A stretch of DNA of 64,000 nt, taken from Actinomycetota bacterium. Lineage in GTDB: Bacteria; Actinomycetota; Actinomycetes; Actinomycetales; Microbacteriaceae. The position numbers and the translations under genes were made by a program. The notes under the pieces were generated by a model. It ran no database searches and was not told the origin of the DNA. It saw nothing but the letters and a program-made list of their open reading frames with translations. Position 1 is the first letter of the stretch. The number at the start of each line of letters is the position of its first letter. Below, piece by piece: positions 34,332-44,258 of the stretch. The DNA lies in assembly GCA_018268455.1 (NCBI GenBank), contig JAFDWM010000291.1, positions 25,770-89,769 on the forward strand, read 5' to 3'.

Positions 34332-35258
34332 TCAGGCGTCGCCACGGAGCACGTCGAGCGCGTGCTGGAAGTCGGCGGGATACGGCGACTCGGTCTGCAC
34401 CCACTCCCCCGTCACGGGGTGGGCGAAGCCGAGACGGTGCGCATGCAGCCACTGCCGACTGAGGCCGAGGCGCGCGGAGAGCGTCGGATCCGCGCCGTAC
34501 AGCGGATCCCCGACGCACGGATGCCGGTGCGCTGCCATATGCACCCGGATCTGGTGCGTGCGACCCGTCTCGAGGTGGATCTCCAGCAGCGAGGCCCCGG
34601 GGAACGCCTCCAGCGTCTCGTAGTGGGTCACCGACGGCTTGCCGTCCGGCACGACCGCGAACTTCCAGGAGTGGTTCGGGTGGCGGCCGATCGGGGCGTC
34701 GATCGTACCGGCGAACGGATCAGGGTGCCCCTGCACGACGGCGTGATAGATCTTCTCGACCGTGCGCTCCTTGAACGCGCGCTTGAGCACCGAGTACGCC
34801 GCCTCGGTCTTGGCGACCACCATGAGACCGCTCGTTCCGACGTCCAGCCGATGCACGATGCCCTGACGCTCCGGCGCCCCGCTCGTGGCGACGCGGAAGC
34901 CGGCGGCCGCGAGGGCGCCGACCACGGTCGGGCCCTCCCAGCCGACGGAGGGATGCGCGGCGACACCGGTCGGCTTGTCCACGACGACGATGTCGTCGTC
35001 GTCGTACACGATGCCCAGGTCTGCGACGGCGATCGGCTCGATGCGCGGCTCCTGCTTGGGCGCCCACTCCACGTCCAGCCAGCCGCCGGCGCGCAGCTTG
35101 TCCGACTTGCCCAGGATCGCGCCGTCCAGCGCCACCCCTCCGGCCTCGGCGACCTCTGCCGCGAACGTTCGGGAGAAGCCGAGCATCTTCGCCAACGCGG
35201 CGTCCACGCGGACACCGTCCAGCCCGTCCGGAACCGGCAGGGAGCGGGACTCCACCAT
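34332..35258 (-). CDS. rluD: RluA-family 23S rRNA pseudouridine synthase
   Basis: A 308-residue enzyme that isomerises uridines in RNA. An N-terminal S4-like domain ([41 protein letters not shown]) is followed by the catalytic core with the aspartate in [19 protein letters not shown] and the [10 protein letters not shown] motif. RluD-type specificity is inferred from position next to lspA, common in actinobacteria. The start overlaps the lspA stop by one base (TGATG). Confidence 0.9.
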   Translation of the reverse strand: MVESRSLPVPDGLDGVRVDAALAKMLGFSRTFAAEVAEAGGVALDGAILGKSDKLRAGGWLDVEWAPKQEPRIEPIAVADLGIVYDDDDIVVVDKPTGVAAHPSVGWEGPTVVGALAAAGFRVATSGAPERQGIVHRLDVGTSGLMVVAKTEAAYSVLKRAFKERTVEKIYHAVVQGHPDPFAGTIDAPIGRHPNHSWKFAVVPDGKPSVTHYETLEAFPGASLLEIHLETGRTHQIRVHMAAHRHPCVGDPLYGADPTLSARLGLSRQWLHAHRLGFAHPVTGEWVQTESPYPADFQHALDVLRGDA

Positions 35259-35929
35259 CAGTCCTCGGATCCGGGACGTTCGACCGGCCGGTCTGCAGCC
35301 GGTGCCGCTCCGGCGGAGGCGGCTCCCTCCTCGGTGTGCGAGGAACCCGCGGAGGCCGCGTCGTCGGTGGGCTCCTCGGAGTCCATCTCGGACTGCGCCT
35401 CCTCGGCGGCCTTGTGGTCGCGCTCGCGCGTGCCGTCAAGGCGGAGCCCGACGATGATCAGGAGCGCGATCGAGATCATGCCGGTCACGATGAACATGTC
35501 GGCGACGTTGAAGATCGCAGGGATCATCCACGGCATGCTGATCATGTCGACCACGTGGCCGACCCCGAATCCCGGCTCACGGAACAGCCGGTCGGTGAGG
35601 TTGCCGAGCACGCCGCCGAGCAGCGCGCCCAGCACCACCGCCCACAGCCGCGAGCGCACGGCGAAGGCCTTCCAGACGATCGCCACGGCGACCAGCGAGA
35701 GGGCGATGGTGAAGATCCACGTCGCACCCGCGCCGATCGAGAACGCGGCGCCGGAGTTGCGGATGTAGAACAGCTGCAGGAACTCCCCGAGCACCACGAC
35801 GGGCTGCTGCAAGGGGAGGTTCGTGATGGTGAGGTACTTCGCAAACTGGTCGGCGGCCAGCACGAGCACTGCGAGGATCGCAATGATCGCGCCGGCCGCC
35901 GAACCGTGAAGCGGTTGACGCCGGGCCAA
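35258..35929 (-). CDS. lspA: Lipoprotein signal peptidase
   Basis: A 223-residue aspartyl protease of the membrane that removes signal peptides from prolipoproteins such as the ctaC product. Four transmembrane helices carry [20 protein letters not shown], the first catalytic aspartate region [22 protein letters not shown] and the second in [13 protein letters not shown]-terminal acidic tail of about 55 residues is an extension beyond the usual 160-170 residues. It lies 9 nt after divIVA. Confidence 0.95.
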   Translation of the reverse strand: MARRQPLHGSAAGAIIAILAVLVLAADQFAKYLTITNLPLQQPVVVLGEFLQLFYIRNSGAAFSIGAGATWIFTIALSLVAVAIVWKAFAVRSRLWAVVLGALLGGVLGNLTDRLFREPGFGVGHVVDMISMPWMIPAIFNVADMFIVTGMISIALLIIVGLRLDGTRERDHKAAEEAQSEMDSEEPTDDAASAGSSHTEEGAASAGAAPAADRPVERPGSED

Positions 35930-35938
35930 CGGAACTCC

Positions 35939-36505
35939 TTACTGGCCGGAATCCGAGCCCGAGACGCCCTTCTCATCGAGGTCGCGGAGCTGACCCTCGA
36001 TGTAGCCGCGCAGCTGCGAGCGGTAGTTGCGCTCGAAGTCGTGCAGCTCGGCGATCTTGCCCTCGAGCACATTGCGCTCGCGCTCGAGACGTGCGGTCTC
36101 CTCGCGCTGCTTCTGCTCGACGTCGGCGAGGATCTTCGAGGCCTGCGCCTTGGCGTCGGCCACGAGCTGGTCGCGCTGCGCCTTGCCTTCCGCGACGTGC
36201 TCGTCGTGCAGGCGCTGCGCCAGCTCGATGATGCCGGCCGTGGCGTTGGCAGGAGCGCCTTCCGCGACGGGGGCGGCGGCCGCGACCGGAGCCGGCGCGG
36301 CAGGAACCTCGGCGACGGGAGCGGCCTTCTCGCCGGACTCGTAGGCGGCGAGCTTCGCCTTCAGCTCGGCGTTCTCGTCGAGCGCCTTGCGCCACTCGAG
36401 CACGACCTCGTCGAGGAAGTCGTCGACCTCGTCGGGGTCGAAGCCGTCCTTGAAGCGGACGTGCTGAAACTGCTTGGTGACGACGTCATCCGGGGTCAGT
36501 GCCAT
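35939..36505 (-). CDS. divIVA: DivIVA / Wag31 polar growth protein
   Basis: A 188-residue coiled-coil protein that marks negatively curved membrane at poles and septa and directs cell-wall growth. The conserved lipid-binding start (LTPDDVVTKQFQHVRFKDGFDPDEVDDFLDEV) is intact. An Ala/Pro linker (about 60-90) and a long coiled coil (about 95-175) follow. Start 36505 gives MALTPDDV and has AGAGGAG upstream. It is in the canonical ftsZ-yggS-sepF-yggT-divIVA order. Confidence 0.96.
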   Translation of the reverse strand: MALTPDDVVTKQFQHVRFKDGFDPDEVDDFLDEVVLEWRKALDENAELKAKLAAYESGEKAAPVAEVPAAPAPVAAAAPVAEGAPANATAGIIELAQRLHDEHVAEGKAQRDQLVADAKAQASKILADVEQKQREETARLERERNVLEGKIAELHDFERNYRSQLRGYIEGQLRDLDEKGVSGSDSGQ

Positions 36506-36628
36506 TGGTGGCTCCTCTTTCGATGAGTTCTCGGTGGCCGGGTGGAACGGGCGCGTGCCATCCGGCGTGCACCTCACAAAAGCATAGCCGTCTCTCCCGA
36601 GCCTGCGAAGTCGCCCCGGAACAGGGGT

Positions 36629-36934
36629 TCACAAGAAGGCGCGCGTGACCGACATCAGGATCAGCACGACCACGAACGTCAGCGTGAACCCGAGGTCCAG
36701 TGCGACGGGTCCGATCCTCACCGGAGGAATGAGGCGGCGGAAGAACTTGATCGGCGGATCCGTGAGGGTGTAGACGATCTCCGCCGCGATCAGACCCGCT
36801 CCACGAGGACGCCAGGAGCGGTTGAAGATCGGGATCCATTCCAGGATCAGGCGTGCGAAGAGCGTGAGCAGGTACAGCAGCAACAGCGTGTTGACGATCG
36901 CAGCGATCACGGCGACCGCTGGCGCGACCACCAC
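36629..36934 (-). CDS. YggT family membrane protein
   Basis: A 101-residue protein with two hydrophobic segments (near 5-30 and 75-97) and the family motifs RLILEWIP and PPIKFFRRLIPP between them. YggT proteins sit in the membrane near the divisome or envelope and are of unclear function. Start GTG lies 3 nt after the sepF stop, so it is translated with sepF. Confidence 0.92.
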   Translation of the reverse strand: MVVAPAVAVIAAIVNTLLLLYLLTLFARLILEWIPIFNRSWRPRGAGLIAAEIVYTLTDPPIKFFRRLIPPVRIGPVALDLGFTLTFVVVLILMSVTRAFL

Positions 36935-36937
36935 GTG

Positions 36938-37438
36938 TCAGGAGTGAGCGAGCGCGGGCTCGTCGCCCCCGGAGATGCCACCGTGGCCGGACACCGCGAT
37001 GCTCTCGGGCGACAGCAGGAACACCTTGCTGGTCACACGCTCGATGCGGCCGTACAGGCCGAGCGAGAGTCCGCTCGCGAAGTCGATGAGACGGCGCGCG
37101 TCGGCGTCGCTCATCTGCGAGAGGTTGATGATCACGGGGATCCCGTCACGGAAGCTCTCGGCGATGACCTGTGCGTCCCGGTACTGCTTGGGGTGCACGG
37201 TGAGGATCTCGTTCACGGCACCCGCAGCCGGCTGACGGACAGCGGTCGGGCGGCGCAGCGGCGTCACAGGGGCGGGCTTCGCCTCCTCGCGCTCGCGGCG
37301 CACCTCGTCGCGGCGAGAGGACTCGTGGCGCACGTGCTCCTGGCGGGCGACGGGCGCCTCCTGAGCCTCCTGCTCGTAGGCCTCTTCCTCATCGGCGAGG
37401 CCGAGGTACACCATGGTCTTCTTCAGCGGGTTCCCCAT
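36938..37438 (-). CDS. sepF: Cell division protein SepF
   Basis: A 166-residue membrane anchor of FtsZ. The N-terminal amphipathic helix ([14 protein letters not shown]) is followed by a charged linker and the compact SepF domain (about 75-160: [29 protein letters not shown], then [16 protein letters not shown] and VFLLSP). In actinobacteria, which lack FtsA and ZipA, this is the main FtsZ tether. GGAGGA precedes the start. Confidence 0.96.
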   Translation of the reverse strand: MGNPLKKTMVYLGLADEEEAYEQEAQEAPVARQEHVRHESSRRDEVRREREEAKPAPVTPLRRPTAVRQPAAGAVNEILTVHPKQYRDAQVIAESFRDGIPVIINLSQMSDADARRLIDFASGLSLGLYGRIERVTSKVFLLSPESIAVSGHGGISGGDEPALAHS

Positions 37439-37478
37439 CGTGTCCTCCGAACGTGTAGGGGTGGTTCTCTTCTTGAGG

Positions 37479-38162
37479 CTAGCCCTGGGCAGGGCGCGGC
37501 CCCGTGATTGCGGAGCCGATGCGAAGGTGTGTCGCGCCGGCCGCGATCGCCTCGGCGAAGTCCCCGGTCATGCCCGCGGAGATCCAGCCGGCGTCCGGGG
37601 CGATCGCGCGCACCCGCTCGGCGTATCCGTGCACGCGGGCGAAGGCGGCGGCGGGGTCCTCATCCAGCGGCGCCACGGCCATGACACCACGCAACCGCAG
37701 CGTCGGGAGGGTGAGCACGTGCTCGGCGAGGGACTCGAGGTCGCCGGGTGCGACGCCGCCCCGGCCGGGGTCGTCGGTGAGATTGATCTGCAGCAGCACG
37801 TCGAGGACGGAGTCATCGAACGTGGCCCGATCGAGCGAGTCGGCGATGCGCGCCCGGTCGACCGAGTGCACGGCATGGGCCGCGCGGCGGATGGCTCCGG
37901 CCTTGTTCGTCTGCGCCTGTCCGATGAAGTGCCAGCGCAGGTCGTCGAGATCGGCCAGTTCCGCGGTCTTCGCCGACAGCTCCTGCTGACGGTTCTCGCC
38001 CACCTCGCGCACGCCGAGCTCGTACAGCTCGCGCACGAGAGACGCCGGGTGGAACTTGGTCACGACGATGCGCGTGATGCCGGCGGGGTCTCGCCCCGCG
38101 CGCCGTGCGGCGTCCGCGATCGCTGCATCGATCGCGGACAGCCGCTCGGCGACGTCGGTCAC
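37479..38162 (-). CDS. YggS-family PLP homeostasis protein
   Basis: A 227-residue alanine-racemase-fold protein that binds pyridoxal phosphate and buffers the cofactor. The PLP lysine is in RIVVTKFHP, and [51 protein letters not shown] are the family motifs. The GTG start overlaps the ftsZ stop (GTGA), so the two genes are coupled. Its place between ftsZ and sepF is conserved in Gram-positive bacteria. Confidence 0.94.
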   Translation of the reverse strand: MTDVAERLSAIDAAIADAARRAGRDPAGITRIVVTKFHPASLVRELYELGVREVGENRQQELSAKTAELADLDDLRWHFIGQAQTNKAGAIRRAAHAVHSVDRARIADSLDRATFDDSVLDVLLQINLTDDPGRGGVAPGDLESLAEHVLTLPTLRLRGVMAVAPLDEDPAAAFARVHGYAERVRAIAPDAGWISAGMTGDFAEAIAAGATHLRIGSAITGPRPAQG

Positions 38163-39334
38163 TTGAGGAACTCGGGGATGTCGAGATCGCTCTCATCGAA
38201 GGCCGGCTCGATGCTGGTGTGCACCGGCGGGATCGACGACGTCGCGACCGGCGCCGTGCGGCGCGGCTCGTTCTCAGTCTTCTCCTCGGCCGCGTCCACA
38301 GCGCCGGACTCGTCGGCGCCCTTCTCCGCGACCGCCGGTGCGGCCGTCGTGCGGGAGAAGATCTGGGGGTCCAGACGCAGCGTGGGCTCGCCGCTGTCGA
38401 ATCCTGCCGCGATCACCGTGACGCGCACCTCGTCGCCGAGCGTGTCGTCGATGACCGTTCCGAAGATGATGTTCGCCTCGGGGTGCGCGGCCTCCTTGAC
38501 GAGATCCGCGGCGTCGTGGATCTCGAAGATGCCGAGGTTCGATCCGCCCTGGATCGACAGCAGCACGCCGTGCGCACCCTCGATCGAGGCCTCGAGCAGG
38601 GGCGATTCGACCGCGAGTTCCGCAGCCTTGATCGCACGGTCGGCACCGCGCGCGGATCCGATGCCCATGAGCGCGGATCCGGCTCCCTGCATGACCGACT
38701 TCACGTCGTTGAAGTCGAGGTTGATCAGACCCGGCGTCGTGATCAGATCGGTGATGCCCTGCACACCGGCAAGGAGCACCTGGTCGGCGGTCGCGAAGGC
38801 CTCGATCATCGAGATGCCGCGATCGCTGATCTCCAGCAGACGGTCGTTCGGCACCACGATGAGGGTGTCGACCTCCTCCTTCAGCTTCGCCACGCCCGCG
38901 TCGGCCTGCGACTGACGGCGGCGACCCTCGAAGGAGAACGGCTTGGTCACGACGCCGATGGTCAGGGCGCCGATCGACTTCGCGATGCGCGCGACGATCG
39001 GGGCTCCGCCGGTGCCGGTGCCGCCACCCTCGCCCGCCGTGACGAAGACCATGTCGGCGCCGGTGAGCGCCTGCTCGATCTCCTCGGCGTGGTCCTCCGC
39101 CGCACGGCGTCCGACCTCGGGGTCGGCGCCGGCGCCGAGGCCCCGGGTGAGATCGCGGCCGACATCGAGTTTGACGTCGGCGTCGCTCATGAGCAGCGCC
39201 TGCGCATCGGTGTTGATGGCGATGAACTCGACGCCGCGCAGGCCGAGATCGATCATGCGATTGACGGCGTTGACGCCACCACCGCCGACACCGACGACCT
39301 TGATCACGGCAAGGTAGTTCTGGTTCTGGCTCAT
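38159..39334 (-). CDS. ftsZ: Cell division protein FtsZ
   Basis: A 391-residue tubulin-like GTPase that forms the Z ring. The N-terminal [12 protein letters not shown] loop, the tubulin signature [10 protein letters not shown], and the T7 synergy loop [11 protein letters not shown] are all present. A variable acidic linker (about 320-375) leads to the conserved C-terminal tail [12 protein letters not shown], the site for SepF and other partners. GGAGGACGGG precedes the start. A repeat-rich leader upstream (39335-39497) suggests its own promoter. Confidence 0.98.
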   Translation of the reverse strand: MSQNQNYLAVIKVVGVGGGGVNAVNRMIDLGLRGVEFIAINTDAQALLMSDADVKLDVGRDLTRGLGAGADPEVGRRAAEDHAEEIEQALTGADMVFVTAGEGGGTGTGGAPIVARIAKSIGALTIGVVTKPFSFEGRRRQSQADAGVAKLKEEVDTLIVVPNDRLLEISDRGISMIEAFATADQVLLAGVQGITDLITTPGLINLDFNDVKSVMQGAGSALMGIGSARGADRAIKAAELAVESPLLEASIEGAHGVLLSIQGGSNLGIFEIHDAADLVKEAAHPEANIIFGTVIDDTLGDEVRVTVIAAGFDSGEPTLRLDPQIFSRTTAAPAVAEKGADESGAVDAAEEKTENEPRRTAPVATSSIPPVHTSIEPAFDESDLDIPEFLK

Positions 39335-39497
39335 CCCGTCCTCCGATGTGTTTCGAGCCCCGACGGGGAACCTTCAACCTCAAGCAGAAGGTTAAAGAAT
39401 TTCCCGGTATTGCTTTCTTTGATCGACGGTAAGCGGCGCACGACGCGCAGGAGCCAAGCGACACGCGCCTGAGCGCGATCGTGTCGGATATTCGCGC
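39335..39497 (-). promoter_or_regulatory. ftsZ leader and probable promoter region with nested repeats
   Basis: The minus strand shows AACCTTC (complement of 39387-39393) and GAAGGTT (complement of 39369-39375) as an inverted repeat, with GAGGTTG between them, then CCCCG/CGGGG just upstream of the ribosome site. The AT-rich stretch near 39393-39430 could hold promoter elements. Together with the ribosome site it forms a structured leader for ftsZ. Confidence 0.5.
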
Positions 39498-40472
39498 TCA
39501 GCCGACCACGCCGACGCCGGGCGAGGACACGTCGTACGACGAGGCGTCGGGGTTCGCCTTCATGAGCGCCAGCAGAGCGAGGGTCTTCTCGGCCGAACCG
39601 TCGGCACTCCCCCAGACGACCTTCGCCCCGGCCGACAGCTGCAGCACGATGTCATCGGGCGTGGTGGCGGATGCTGTGACGACCTGGGCGCGCAGATCCG
39701 CCGGGAGGCTGCGCAGCGCGGTGGCGACCGCGGCGAAGGCCGAGGATCCGGTGCCCCCCGCGGCATCGATGAGCGCATACCCGTCCGGCCGCTGCTCGGT
39801 CGTGGAGAGCGCGACGCCGGCGACGTCGACGACCGTGAATCGCCCCGGCTCCTCGACCACGCCGACCGGGGTGCGCTCGACGATGCGCACCACGAGATCA
39901 TGCGGCGGGTGGGCCTCGAGCCGGTACGTCTCGATGAGCGGGAAACCGACCAGCGCGGCCTTCACGGCGCTGGCGTCGACGAGCGCGAGCGGGCGTCCGA
40001 CCTGGCTCGAGAGCGCCTTCTCCACGTCTGCGGGCTTCAGCGTGGCGGTGCCCTCGACGGTGATGGTCTGCACGGCGAAGAGCGGGCTGTATGCGGCGCC
40101 GACGCTGCCGCCGATGACGAGCAGGCTCGCTGCGATCGCGATGATCCAGCCGATCCGGCGGCGCCGGGAGCGCTGCGTGAAGCGACGGATCTCGGTGCGC
40201 AGCGCGCGACGGCGCGCCCGTGCCGCCTGCCACAGGTCACGCGCGGTGAGCGGCCCGTCTGGTTCCGCATCGGATCCGTCGCCCTCCTCATCCGGCACGA
40301 CGGCCACCGCCTCGGACACCGTGAGCGGCGAGGCCGGGACGAGCGGTGCGGTCAGGACGATCGGCGCGGTCTCAGTGTCCACATCGACGCGTCCGTCGGC
40401 GGGACGCGACTGCTCGGCACGCTCGGTCTGGGCCGGCGGCGGAGAGGTCGGGATCGCGGACGGCCGACGCAC
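39498..40472 (-). CDS. ftsQ: Cell division protein FtsQ
   Basis: A 324-residue single-pass divisome protein. A long disordered acidic cytoplasmic part (1-85), an arginine-rich segment (RARRRALRTEIRRFTQRSRRRR), one transmembrane helix (about 108-130), a POTRA domain (FAVQTITVEGTATLKPADVEKAL) and the FtsQ beta domain follow in order. It starts 2 nt after murC at a GTG codon, inside the cluster. Confidence 0.94.
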   Translation of the reverse strand: MRRPSAIPTSPPPAQTERAEQSRPADGRVDVDTETAPIVLTAPLVPASPLTVSEAVAVVPDEEGDGSDAEPDGPLTARDLWQAARARRRALRTEIRRFTQRSRRRRIGWIIAIAASLLVIGGSVGAAYSPLFAVQTITVEGTATLKPADVEKALSSQVGRPLALVDASAVKAALVGFPLIETYRLEAHPPHDLVVRIVERTPVGVVEEPGRFTVVDVAGVALSTTEQRPDGYALIDAAGGTGSSAFAAVATALRSLPADLRAQVVTASATTPDDIVLQLSAGAKVVWGSADGSAEKTLALLALMKANPDASSYDVSSPGVGVVG

Positions 40473-40474
40473 GA

Positions 40475-41875
40475 TCAGTCCTCGGTGTCGGCGCGCAGCG
40501 CCTCGAGCACCTGCGGGATGATCTGGTACACGTTGCCGCAGCCGAGGGTGATCACGTAATCGCCGTCACGCGCGACGGCGGCGGTGTAGTCGGCGGCCTG
40601 CTGCCAGTCTGGGACGTAGTGCACGTGCCGCGGGTCTTCGAAGGCGCCGCTGACGAGTTCGCCGGTGACACCGGGGACCGGATCCTCGCGAGCGCCGTAC
40701 ACGTCGAGCATCACCGTGTGATCGGCGAACCGTTCCAGCACCTCGGCGAACTCCCGGTACATGTGCTGCGTGCGGGAGTAGGTGTGCGGCTGCTGGATCG
40801 CGATGATGCGACCGTCTCCGACGATCGTGCGCATCGCCTCGAGGGCTGCCCGCACCTCGGTGGGGTGGTGCGAGTAGTCGTCGTACACGCTCACGCCGCG
40901 CTCGACGCCGTGCAGCTCGAGACGGCGCACCGTGCCGGCGAAGCCCTGCACCGCGCGCGCCGCGTCCGCGAGTCCGTAGCCCAGCGTGGTGAGCACGGCG
41001 ACGGCGCCGGCCGCGTTGACCGCATTGTGCACGCCGGGCACGCCGAGCCGCATGCGCACGGTGTCTCCGCGCAGGGTGAGCGTGGCCGCGACGCCGGACT
41101 CGGTCGAGACGTCGCTGAGGCGCAGATCCGCGTCCTCGGCGAAGCCGAACGAGATCACATGGGGGTGGGTGATCCCCGCCCGTACGCGCTGCGCCCCGGG
41201 GTCGTCGCTGGAGATGACGACGGCTTCGCCCGCCTTGTTCGCGAAGGTCATGAACGCCTCGTGGAACGCCTCCTCGGATCCGAAGTGGTCGAGGTGATCG
41301 GGATCGACGTTGGTGATCAGGGCGACCGACGTGTCGTAGAGCAGGAAGGTGCCGTCCGACTCGTCGGCCTCGATCACGAACAGGTCGTCGGAGCCGGAGG
41401 AGCTGGACACACCGAGCTGCTCGATCACGCCGCCGTTGACGAAGTTCGGATCCGCGCCGAGCTCACGCAGCGCGGTGACGATCATTCCCGTCGAGCTGGT
41501 CTTGCCGTGCGCACCCGCGACGGACACGAGGCGGTGGCCGCGGATCAGCCAATGCAGCGCCTGAGAGCGGTGGATGACGTGCAGGCCGCGCTCCTTGGCG
41601 AGCAGGAACTCGGGGTTCTCCGGCCAGATGGCGCCGGTGTGCACGACGGTGTCGGCGTCGCCCAGATGCGCGGCATCGTGCCCGATGTGCACCTCGGCAC
41701 CGAGGGCGGCGAGGGCCTGCAGGTTCGCGCTGTCGGCGCGATCGCTGCCGGACACGCGGATACCGGCGTCGAGGAACATGCGGGCCAGCCCCGACATGCC
41801 GGAGCCGCCGATGCCGATGAAGTGCGCCGCGGTGATGTCGTCAGGGATCGGCAGGGAGAGGTCGGGTCTGATCAT
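40475..41875 (-). CDS. murC: UDP-N-acetylmuramate-L-alanine ligase
   Basis: A 466-residue cytosolic ligase that adds the first amino acid to UDP-MurNAc. The N-terminal [18 protein letters not shown] binds [17 protein letters not shown] is the ATP loop, and the C-terminal domain carries [15 protein letters not shown], typical for MurC. Length is standard. There is a 51-nt gap to murG, the widest between murF and ftsQ. Confidence 0.97.
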   Translation of the reverse strand: MIRPDLSLPIPDDITAAHFIGIGGSGMSGLARMFLDAGIRVSGSDRADSANLQALAALGAEVHIGHDAAHLGDADTVVHTGAIWPENPEFLLAKERGLHVIHRSQALHWLIRGHRLVSVAGAHGKTSSTGMIVTALRELGADPNFVNGGVIEQLGVSSSSGSDDLFVIEADESDGTFLLYDTSVALITNVDPDHLDHFGSEEAFHEAFMTFANKAGEAVVISSDDPGAQRVRAGITHPHVISFGFAEDADLRLSDVSTESGVAATLTLRGDTVRMRLGVPGVHNAVNAAGAVAVLTTLGYGLADAARAVQGFAGTVRRLELHGVERGVSVYDDYSHHPTEVRAALEAMRTIVGDGRIIAIQQPHTYSRTQHMYREFAEVLERFADHTVMLDVYGAREDPVPGVTGELVSGAFEDPRHVHYVPDWQQAADYTAAVARDGDYVITLGCGNVYQIIPQVLEALRADTED

Positions 41876-41926
41876 GTCGGGAACAATCCTAGGTCGGGGC
41901 CGCGGGGGTCGGGGCTCGGCTCGCGG

Positions 41927-43000
41927 TCAGCGGGCCAGCACACGGTCTGCGAGGGCGATCACGTCCTCGGTGCCGGTGCGGGATCCGACCTGCTCGGCCG
42001 CGCGTCGCATCGTGGCTCGCCGCTGCTCGTCGCGCAGCAGCGGCACCAGCTCGGTGCGGATCCGGTCGGGCGTGAGCCGCGCGTCGTCGATCACGATCGC
42101 CGCACCGGCATCGATCGCGGCAGACGCATTGAGCCGCTGTTCGCCGTTGCCCACCGCATAGGGCACGTACACCGCGGGGATGCCGAGTGCGCTGATCTCG
42201 CTGACGGTCGCCGCACCCGCGCGGGACAGGATCAGATCCGCCAGCGCGAACGCGAGATCCATCCGATCCAGGTAGCGCCGCATCGTGTAGCCGTCCGCGC
42301 CGGGATCGGCCATCTCGGAGCGGTCCCCGGTCGCATGCAGGATCTGCCAGCCCCCGTCGAGGATGTCCCGCCAGGATCCCTCGAGCGCCTCGTTGAGCCG
42401 CTGCGCGCCGAGCGACCCGCCGAACACCAGCAGCACCGGACGCGCGGGATCCAGACCGAACTCCGCGGCGGCCTCCGCACGCATCGCGGCCCGGTCGAGT
42501 TCGACGATCTCGCGGCGCAGCGGCATGCCGACGACCTCCCCGCCGCGCAGCGGCGTGCCGGGGAACGCCACGCCGACCGCCGCCGCCGTGCGCGCGCCGA
42601 GCACATTCGCCATGCCGGGACGTGCGTTGGCCTCATGCACGATGAACGGGATCCGCTCCCGCCGCGCCGCGACGTACGCGGGCGCGGCCGCGTAGCCGCC
42701 GAAGCCGATCACGACATCCACTCCGTGCTTGCGGATGAACCCGCGCACACGGCGCACCGCGCGCGGGAACCGCACAGGGAAGGCGAGTGCGGCGCCGTTC
42801 GGACGACGGGGGAACGGGACCTTCTCCACGGTGAGGAGCTCGTAGCCGCGCTGCGGCACCAGACGCGCCTCGAGCCCTTCGCGCGTGCCCAGTACGAGCA
42901 CCTGCGCCTGCGGATCCCTGGCGCGAAGGCCGTCGGCGACGGCGAGCAGGGGGTTCACATGGCCCGCGGTCCCGCCGCCGGCCAGAAGATACGTGGTCAC
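41927..43000 (-). CDS. murG: UDP-GlcNAc:lipid I N-acetylglucosaminyltransferase
   Basis: A 357-residue peripheral membrane glycosyltransferase that makes lipid II. The G-loop GGGTAGHVNPLLA opens the protein, GFGGYAAAPAYVAA and HEANARPGMAN follow, and the C-terminal half has GGSLGAQRLN and SRAGAATVSEISALGIPAVYVPYAVGNGEQRLNA (UDP-GlcNAc site). The GTG start at 43000 is one base after the ftsW stop. Longer readings run antisense-like into ftsW and are discarded. Confidence 0.97.
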   Translation of the reverse strand: MTTYLLAGGGTAGHVNPLLAVADGLRARDPQAQVLVLGTREGLEARLVPQRGYELLTVEKVPFPRRPNGAALAFPVRFPRAVRRVRGFIRKHGVDVVIGFGGYAAAPAYVAARRERIPFIVHEANARPGMANVLGARTAAAVGVAFPGTPLRGGEVVGMPLRREIVELDRAAMRAEAAAEFGLDPARPVLLVFGGSLGAQRLNEALEGSWRDILDGGWQILHATGDRSEMADPGADGYTMRRYLDRMDLAFALADLILSRAGAATVSEISALGIPAVYVPYAVGNGEQRLNASAAIDAGAAIVIDDARLTPDRIRTELVPLLRDEQRRATMRRAAEQVGSRTGTEDVIALADRVLAR

Positions 43001-43001
43001 T

Positions 43002-44258
43002 TCAGGAGCGTACCCGACCGGCCTGCGCGGCCCGTGGTGCACCGGCGGCCCCGGTCCGGGGCGCGGGCACCGGCAGCGTGCGCGCGAACGACAGGAGCAC
43101 TCCGCATGCCAGCAGCACCGAGAGCAGCGACGTGCCGCCCTGCGACATGAACGGCAGGGGCACACCCAGCACCGGGAAGACGCGCAGCACGACGCCGATG
43201 TTGATCAGCGCCTGGGACAGGATCCACACCACGATGCCGCCCGCGGTCACACGGATGAACAGATCGTCGGTGCGACGGATCATCCGGAACACGGCGATCG
43301 CGAACAGCGCGAACAGCGCGAGCACGAGCGCGCAGCCGATCAGCCCGAGCTCCTCCCCGACGATCGCGAAGATGTAGTCGTTGGATGCCGCGGGCAGCCA
43401 GCCGTACTTCTCGCGCGAGTTGCCGAGGCCGACGCCGAAGACGCCGCCGTTCGCCATCCCCCAGATGGCGTGCACCTGCTGGTAGCAGCCGTCCAGGTAG
43501 CAGCTGGAGTCGCTCTGGGTGCTGAACATGTTCAGGATCAGCATCCGCCGACGCTCGTTCGTGAAGGCGAACAGCAGCACGGCACCGGCGATCAGGAGCA
43601 CCGGGACCAGCAGGATCCGCAGGCGCACACCGGAGAAGAACATCGTGCCGAGCAGCAGCAGGAACAGCACGATCGAGGTGCCGAGGTCGCCGCCGCCGTA
43701 GACGGACCCGATCGCGAGCAGGGCGACAGGGAACAGCGGGATCAGCACGTGCTTCCAGCGTCCGAGCAGATGCTGCTTGCGCCACAGGATGAATCCCGCG
43801 AAGATCGCCAGGCTGAGCTTGATGAACTCGGACGGCTGGACGAGCTGACCGGCGACGCGCAGCCAGTTCGTGTTGCCGTCGTTCTCCACCCCGAGCGGCG
43901 TGAACACGAGCATCTGCGCGCCGACCGCCACGATGAGCAGCGGCCAGGCGATGCGCTTCCAGAAGCCCACCGGGAATCGGCTCATCACGAACATGAGCGG
44001 AACGCCGACGGCAGCGACGAGCGCCTGCACCAGCACGATCGAGTACGGGCCCATGCCCTGCTGGACCGCATTCGCACTCGACGCGGACAGCACCATCACC
44101 AGTCCGAAGACGGTGAGCAGCAGCGCGCTGGACGCGATCAGCACGAATTCCGTGGAAACCGGACGGAAGATGCGGCCGAGCCGCACCCGGGCCGCCAGAC
44201 CGTCGACGCGGGGCTCGCCGTCAGGCGGACCCTTCGGGCGTGCTGCCACCTGCGTCAC
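43002..44258 (-). CDS. ftsW: Lipid II polymerase FtsW (SEDS family)
   Basis: A 418-residue protein with about ten transmembrane helices that polymerises glycan at the septum with the ftsI product. SEDS landmarks are NTNWLRVAGQLVQPSEFIKL, GGDLGTSIVLF, NDYIFAIVGEELGLIG and GVPLPFMSQGGTSLL. GTG 44258 is chosen because GGGGAG lies 5 nt upstream; a GTG two codons earlier (44264) is the alternative. The gene overlaps the end of murD by about 38 bases. Confidence 0.94.
   Translation of the reverse strand: MTQVAARPKGPPDGEPRVDGLAARVRLGRIFRPVSTEFVLIASSALLLTVFGLVMVLSASSANAVQQGMGPYSIVLVQALVAAVGVPLMFVMSRFPVGFWKRIAWPLLIVAVGAQMLVFTPLGVENDGNTNWLRVAGQLVQPSEFIKLSLAIFAGFILWRKQHLLGRWKHVLIPLFPVALLAIGSVYGGGDLGTSIVLFLLLLGTMFFSGVRLRILLVPVLLIAGAVLLFAFTNERRRMLILNMFSTQSDSSCYLDGCYQQVHAIWGMANGGVFGVGLGNSREKYGWLPAASNDYIFAIVGEELGLIGCALVLALFALFAIAVFRMIRRTDDLFIRVTAGGIVVWILSQALINIGVVLRVFPVLGVPLPFMSQGGTSLLSVLLACGVLLSFARTLPVPAPRTGAAGAPRAAQAGRVRS

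Noticed and set aside
40346-43150. Plus-strand ORF of 934 codons
   Set aside because: Antisense to ftsQ, murC and murG.
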